The notes under the pieces were generated by a model. The model searched no databases. It had not been told where the DNA came from and worked only from the letters and a program-made list of their open reading frames with translations. A stretch of 9,246 nucleotides of DNA, taken from NCBI GenBank assembly GCA_017521345.1, contig JAFXCU010000164.1:1-9246 (forward strand). The letters are read 5' to 3'. This document shows, piece after piece, positions 5,956-9,246 of the stretch (the first letter of the stretch is position 1; every line of letters begins with the position of its first letter). Made by a program: the position numbers and the translations under genes. This stretch comes from Ruminiclostridium sp. (lineage in GTDB: Bacteria; Bacillota_A; Clostridia; Oscillospirales; Oscillospiraceae).

Positions 5956-5983
5956 TTCCTCCCCACCGGGGAGGAATTTTTTT
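5956..5983 (+). terminator. Intrinsic terminator upstream of the SIR2-like operon
   Basis: TTCCTCCCC (5956-5964) pairs perfectly with GGGGAGGAA (5968-5976) across an ACC loop and is followed by T7 (5977-5983). It reads only on the + strand, yet no + strand gene lies between ppa and this point. It may insulate the promoter starting ten bases later from transcription through the repeats, or be a leftover from a lost gene or an unrecognised small RNA. Confidence 0.82.
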
Positions 5984-5992
5984 ATCTTCACA

Positions 5993-6021
5993 TTGACAAT
6001 CTTTCGGGATAGGAGGATACT
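5993..6021 (+). promoter_or_regulatory. Sigma-A-type promoter of the SIR2-like/MFS operon
   Basis: A perfect -35 TTGACA (5993-5998), a 17-bp spacer and a -10 GATACT (6016-6021, four of six consensus bases). Transcription would start near 6028, leaving a leader of about 25 nt that just holds the ribosome binding site. This is the best-formed promoter in the window. Confidence 0.78.
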
Positions 6022-6030
6022 TGTAGTATC
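6016..6030. promoter_or_regulatory. Perfect palindrome over the -10 and start site (candidate operator)
   Basis: GATACT (6016-6021) and AGTATC (6025-6030) are exact reverse complements separated by TGT. The left half is the -10 itself, so a protein bound here would block RNA polymerase. No adjacent regulator gene is present to match it to. Confidence 0.45.
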
Positions 6031-6037
6031 AACACCC

Positions 6038-6045
6038 AAAGGAGG
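6038..6045 (+). promoter_or_regulatory. Ribosome binding site fixing the GTG start of the SIR2-like gene
   Basis: AAAGGAGG ends seven bases before GTG at 6053. The reading frame stays open back to 5780, but that upstream stretch runs through palindromic repeats, the terminator and the promoter, so it is not coding. Confidence 0.88.
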
Positions 6046-6052
6046 CGGGACC

Positions 6053-6991
6053 GTGCACGAAACCCTATACATCCAACCACACAAGCGGCCCAAGGTCCTC
6101 CTGGTGGGCAACGGCCTGAACCGGGTCTACGGCGGGGCCTCCTGGGCGGGCCTGCTGGAAAAGATCAACCGAACCCAATACCGACCCCAGGACATCAAGG
6201 GCATCCCCTTCCCCATGCAGGCCGTCCTGCTGAGCCGGGATCATGTGGGCAGCTCCCTCCATGAGCTGAAGGAGGAACTCACCCGGTGCGACGTCCACCC
6301 CTGGCTGGACGGGGTGCTGGACCGGCTCCTGGCTCTGCCCTTTGACTGCATCCTCACCCCCAACTTTACCTACGAGCTGGAGTGCGCCGCCGACCCGGAC
6401 TTTCTGACCAAAAACCGGTGGAAGAAATACCAGCGGCACACCGCCGCCGTGAAGAAATCCGAGCAGAAGTTCATGCTCCACACCTACTACGACCTGCCCC
6501 TGGGGGAGCGGACCGTCCCCCTCTTCCACATCCACGGAGAGGCCCGGAAGCCCAACTCGGTCATCCTGGGCCACTACTACTACGGGAGCCTGCTGTTCCG
6601 GTACGACCAGTACCTCACCCGCCGGGCCCCCGGGGAAAAGTACCGGACGGGCAAGCACCCGGAGGGGCTCCCCGTCCTCAGCTGGCTGGACTACTTCATT
6701 CTGGGGGATGTCTACTGCCTGGGCTTCGGCTTTGACCCCTCGGAGATGGACCTGTGGTGGCTCCTGTGCCGGAAGAAGTACGAGCAGGCCGCCCACGGCA
6801 GCCTCTACTTCCTGGAACCTGACCGGCACTCCGCCGAGACCAAGATCGCCCTGCTGAAGGCCTACCACGCCCGACATGTGTCCTTCGGGGTGAAAGACCC
6901 CAAGACCCAGGAGGACTACAAGGGCTTCTACGAGACCGCCGTGGAGGCCCTGGAGGCCCACATCAAACTGAAAGAAGGCATGCCCCTGTGA
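6053..6991 (+). CDS. Stand-alone SIR2-like (SIR2_2-type) domain protein
   Basis: 312 residues from a GTG start, soluble, no membrane segment. The SIR2-like Rossmann pattern is readable: a nucleotide-binding turn VGNGLNRVYGGASWAGLL (18-35); LTPNFTYELE (101-110), where N104 fits the catalytic Asn; FHIHG (158-162), where H161 fits the catalytic His; SVILG (169-173); and DVYCLGFGFDPSEMDLWWLL (219-238), the usual late 'GxGxxDp' strand, followed by a YFLEP strand. In defence proteins such as ThsA this fold hydrolyses NAD+; classical sirtuins deacylate proteins. The four-cysteine zinc module of sirtuins is absent, favouring the NADase-like or non-catalytic branch. No effector, sensor or second enzymatic domain is evident. 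It has its own promoter and overlaps the downstream MFS gene by four bases. The activity is inferred, not shown. Confidence 0.78.
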   Translation: MHETLYIQPHKRPKVLLVGNGLNRVYGGASWAGLLEKINRTQYRPQDIKGIPFPMQAVLLSRDHVGSSLHELKEELTRCDVHPWLDGVLDRLLALPFDCILTPNFTYELECAADPDFLTKNRWKKYQRHTAAVKKSEQKFMLHTYYDLPLGERTVPLFHIHGEARKPNSVILGHYYYGSLLFRYDQYLTRRAPGEKYRTGKHPEGLPVLSWLDYFILGDVYCLGFGFDPSEMDLWWLLCRKKYEQAAHGSLYFLEPDRHSAETKIALLKAYHARHVSFGVKDPKTQEDYKGFYETAVEALEAHIKLKEGMPL

Positions 6992-8202
6992 AACGTCCCT
7001 ATTACGGCTGGCTGGTCTGCGGCGTGAGCACCCTGCTGCTCTTTGTGACCATGGGAACCGTGTCCAACGGCTTTTCCGTCTACCTGCCCTATATCATGGA
7101 GGAATGCGGCCTGACCCACGCCCAGACCTCCTCCCTGGTGACCCTGCGGTGCCTGGTGTCCTTCCTGGCCATGCTGGGCATTGGGTACTATTATAAAAAG
7201 GTCTCCATCCGGCTGGGCGTGACCATCGCCGCCGCCTGCGCCGGGGTGTCCTTCCTGCTCTACAGCGTGGCCCAGAGCTACCCGGTCTTCTGTGTGGGTG
7301 CGGCCATTTCCGGTCTCAGCTACGGCCTGGGGTCCATGATCCCCGTGTCCATCCTCATGAACCGGTGGTTTGTGGAGCACCGAGCCCTGGCCCTGTCCAT
7401 CTGCGGCACGGGCAGCGGTGTGGCCACCATTCTCCTGCCCCCGGTGACCACCGCCCTGGTGGAGAACCTCTCCATGTCGGCTGCCTTCCGTATCGAGGCC
7501 TGCGCCGTCTTTGGGTTCACCGCCCTCATCCTTCTCTTCCTGCGGAATGACCCCAGCGAGAAGGGCTTGAAGCCCTACGGCTGGGAGCATGCCCATCCCC
7601 CCGGAGCCAAGGAGGCGCCGGAGAAGTCCTTCAGCCTGACGGCAAAGATGTGGGCCCTCATGGCCTGCGCCAGCCTCTTCATGGGAGCCCTGGCCAACCC
7701 GGGCTTCTCCCATCTGTCGGTGCTGTTCACCTCCGAGGGCTTCGACCCCATGGTGGTGGCGGTCATCCTGTCGGGGGCCGGGGTGATCATCACCCTGTCC
7801 AAGCTGGTCTACGGCGGGGTCACCGACCGGATCGGCGGCTGTAAGTCCAGCCTCCTCTTCGGCGGGGTCCTTCTGGTGGGCCATGTGCTCTGCTGCCTGG
7901 CCTTCCTCCAGAGTATGCCCGTCACCCTCCTCACCGTCCTCTTCCTGGGGGTGGGTTACCCCATCTGTACCATTGGCCCCTCCATCTGGGCCAACGACAT
8001 GAGCTCCTCCGACCGGTACCCTACGGTGGTCCGGCGGCTGCAGGTCATCTACGCCGGGGGCGCTCTGGTCTTTGCCAGCGTGCCTGGCATCCTGGCCGAC
8101 CATTTCGGGGGTTATATCTCCGCTTACATCCTCTTCTCTGTGGCCATGGGCCTGACTTTGGTCTGCGTGGCCTTGGCCTACCGGGAGAATGGGAAAAGAT
8201 AA
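6988..8202 (+). CDS. MFS transporter, OFA/monocarboxylate-permease-like
   Basis: A 404-residue inner-membrane permease with about twelve hydrophobic segments in two halves split by a polar loop (about 186-220). The N-terminus YYGWLVCGVSTLLLF and the segment RWFVEHRALALSICGTGSG (126-144) match the pattern of the oxalate/formate antiporter and monocarboxylate branch, as does the post-TM6 segment RNDPSEKGLKPYG (186-198). A small organic anion is a reasonable but unproven substrate. The start is GTG at 6988, overlapping the TGA of the SIR2-like gene (GTGA), with only a weak AAGAAGG upstream; this points to translational coupling. An intrinsic terminator follows at once, closing a two-gene operon. 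Confidence 0.9.
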   Translation: MKRPYYGWLVCGVSTLLLFVTMGTVSNGFSVYLPYIMEECGLTHAQTSSLVTLRCLVSFLAMLGIGYYYKKVSIRLGVTIAAACAGVSFLLYSVAQSYPVFCVGAAISGLSYGLGSMIPVSILMNRWFVEHRALALSICGTGSGVATILLPPVTTALVENLSMSAAFRIEACAVFGFTALILLFLRNDPSEKGLKPYGWEHAHPPGAKEAPEKSFSLTAKMWALMACASLFMGALANPGFSHLSVLFTSEGFDPMVVAVILSGAGVIITLSKLVYGGVTDRIGGCKSSLLFGGVLLVGHVLCCLAFLQSMPVTLLTVLFLGVGYPICTIGPSIWANDMSSSDRYPTVVRRLQVIYAGGALVFASVPGILADHFGGYISAYILFSVAMGLTLVCVALAYRENGKR

Positions 8203-8208
8203 CGCAAT

Positions 8209-8245
8209 AAAAAATCCGCATCGCTTATGCGATGCGGATTTTTTA
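8209..8245. terminator. Bidirectional intrinsic terminator between two convergent MFS genes
   Basis: An A-run (8209-8214), a 13-bp perfect stem (8212-8224 with 8229-8241; core ATCCGCATCGC), a TTAT loop and a T-run (8239-8244). It serves both the + strand SIR2-like/MFS operon and the - strand MFS gene. Confidence 0.93.
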
Positions 8246-8253
8246 TGTTTAAC

Positions 8254-9246
8254 TCAGGTCTCTTCCTCTTCGGAATAACCGCCGGGGCGGTCGAAGTCCG
8301 GCAGGACGAAGGTGCCCACCAGGAAGGTCAGGGAGTAGATGGCGGTGAAGATCATGGCGGCGAACCAGCCGGTGGTGTTCACCAGCCGGACCACCCAGGC
8401 GTACACCAGCATCTGCAGGCTGTAGGCGGCGGCCCAGTAGATGGTGAGGATGACGGCCACCTTCTGGGGGGTGGCGCCGGGCAGCCGGGTGGGCAGGGTG
8501 AAGAGGGAGGGGGTGGAGATGAAGACCACGAAGCCCAGCAGGATGGCCGAGGTGGTGGCCACGGCGGGGGACTTGGTCAGGATCATCAGGAAGAAGAGGG
8601 CAGACTGGGCAATGCCCGAGAACCGGAACAGGTAGATCTGCCGCTTGAGCTTTTTGGAGAGGATGATGCCGATGATGGTGCCGGGGATGCCCGTGAGGGC
8701 GATCATCATGGAGATGAAATGGGAGTCCACCGTGAAGTCGGGGTTCAGGGGGAAGAGGTAGAGCATCACCGTGTAGAGCACCAGGCGGCCGGTCATGGTC
8801 AGCAGGAACTGGTAGAGGAAGGGCTCCTTGAAGCCGTCCCGGTAGGTGTAGACCTTGCCCTCCAGGCTCTCCTTCTTGGGTTCCTGAGGGGCGATGGGGT
8901 AGTCCCGGCCCACAACGAGCCAGGCCACCAGGAAAACCACGCTGAACACGCCGTAGAAGAGGACCACGGCCCGCCAGTCCCCCAGCCAGGCCCGGACGGG
9001 GTTGATGGACAGCAGGGCGATGAGGTTGCCGGTGTTGGGGCCGGCGTTGTTCAGGCCGATGAAGAGGGAGTGCTGCTTGGGTTCAAAGCAGTAGACCACG
9101 TAGGGGGTCATACAGATCATCAGGACCGCGCCGCCGAAGCCCAGCAGGAACCGGGTGAGGACGAAGAAGTACAGCCCGGTGGAGTAGGCACCCGCCACCA
9201 CGGCGCAGATGAGCAGGCAGGAGAAGGCCACGGTCTTTTTGGGCCC
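8254..9246 (-). CDS. MFS transporter, 5' truncated by the window edge
   Basis: Open on the minus strand from the last base of the window to a TGA at 8256-8254, about 330 codons; the N-terminal one or two membrane segments are missing. The GTG at 9231-9229 is internal (GPKKTVAFSC...), so it is not taken as the start. Features: RFLLGFGGAVLMICMTPYVV and NNAGPNTGNLIALL in the N-terminal half, a polar central loop (PQEPKKESLEGKVYTYRDG), a second set of about six hydrophobic segments, and an acidic tail ending EEEET. It is a general major facilitator protein of the inner membrane, and the substrate is not recognisable. It is not a close copy of the neighbouring MFS protein, so the pair is not a recent tandem duplication. 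Confidence 0.9.
   Translation of the reverse strand, partial: GPKKTVAFSCLLICAVVAGAYSTGLYFFVLTRFLLGFGGAVLMICMTPYVVYCFEPKQHSLFIGLNNAGPNTGNLIALLSINPVRAWLGDWRAVVLFYGVFSVVFLVAWLVVGRDYPIAPQEPKKESLEGKVYTYRDGFKEPFLYQFLLTMTGRLVLYTVMLYLFPLNPDFTVDSHFISMMIALTGIPGTIIGIILSKKLKRQIYLFRFSGIAQSALFFLMILTKSPAVATTSAILLGFVVFISTPSLFTLPTRLPGATPQKVAVILTIYWAAAYSLQMLVYAWVVRLVNTTGWFAAMIFTAIYSLTFLVGTFVLPDFDRPGGYSEEEET

Noticed and set aside
5780..6052. N-terminal extension of the SIR2-like protein
   Set aside because: The frame is open but passes through palindromic repeats, an intrinsic terminator and a good promoter. GTG at 6053 has an ideal AAAGGAGG site.
6928..8103. Long open frame on the - strand opposite the MFS gene
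   Set aside because: Same kind of Gly/His/Gln/Asp-rich shadow translation, with no start signals, and the + strand frame is a clear transporter.
6988..9246. Two MFS genes as a recent inverted duplication
   Set aside because: The proteins share only general MFS character and differ in loops, termini and motif sequences.

Overview
The window (about 9.2 kb, GC-rich, strong G/C preference at third codon positions, AAAGGAGG-type ribosome binding sites, several GTG starts) looks like chromosomal DNA of a high-GC gut Clostridia, most plausibly Oscillospiraceae (Flavonifractor/Lawsonibacter/Pseudoflavonifractor-like). The taxonomic call is an inference from codon use, Shine-Dalgarno strength and the palindromic GCCTCCC...GGGAGGC intergenic repeats, not from a marker gene.

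Layout, left to right. (1) The 3' end of a metallo-beta-lactamase-fold gene (+). (2) A 158-bp MITE-like palindromic repeat, then a bidirectional terminator shared with a convergent MATE efflux pump gene (-). (3) A divergent promoter region with tandem TACGCTA-type repeats. (4) A likely two-gene operon (+): a DUF1643 protein and a family I inorganic pyrophosphatase (ppa), ending in a second bidirectional terminator. (5) A convergent 743-aa SUV3-type DExH helicase (-) with an added N-terminal module and a C-terminal zinc-ribbon-like CxxC pair. (6) A 526-bp gene-free patchwork (5527-6052) of palindromic repeat units, ending in an intrinsic terminator and a clear TTGACA-17-GATACT promoter. (7) A two-gene operon (+) with a GTGA overlap: a stand-alone SIR2-like protein and an OFA/monocarboxylate-type MFS transporter. 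(8) A third bidirectional terminator and a convergent, 5'-truncated second MFS gene (-).

Most genes are ordinary core or accessory functions (drug/metabolite efflux, pyrophosphate hydrolysis). The most unusual parts are the SIR2-like protein translationally coupled to a permease, with a perfect palindrome over its promoter, and the bacterial SUV3-like helicase. Neither can be called a proven new system from sequence alone. No tRNA, rRNA, CRISPR array, integrase or transposase gene is visible. All three convergent gene pairs (MBL/MATE, ppa/helicase, MFS/MFS) are separated by hairpins with A-tracts on one side and T-tracts on the other, so each serves both strands.
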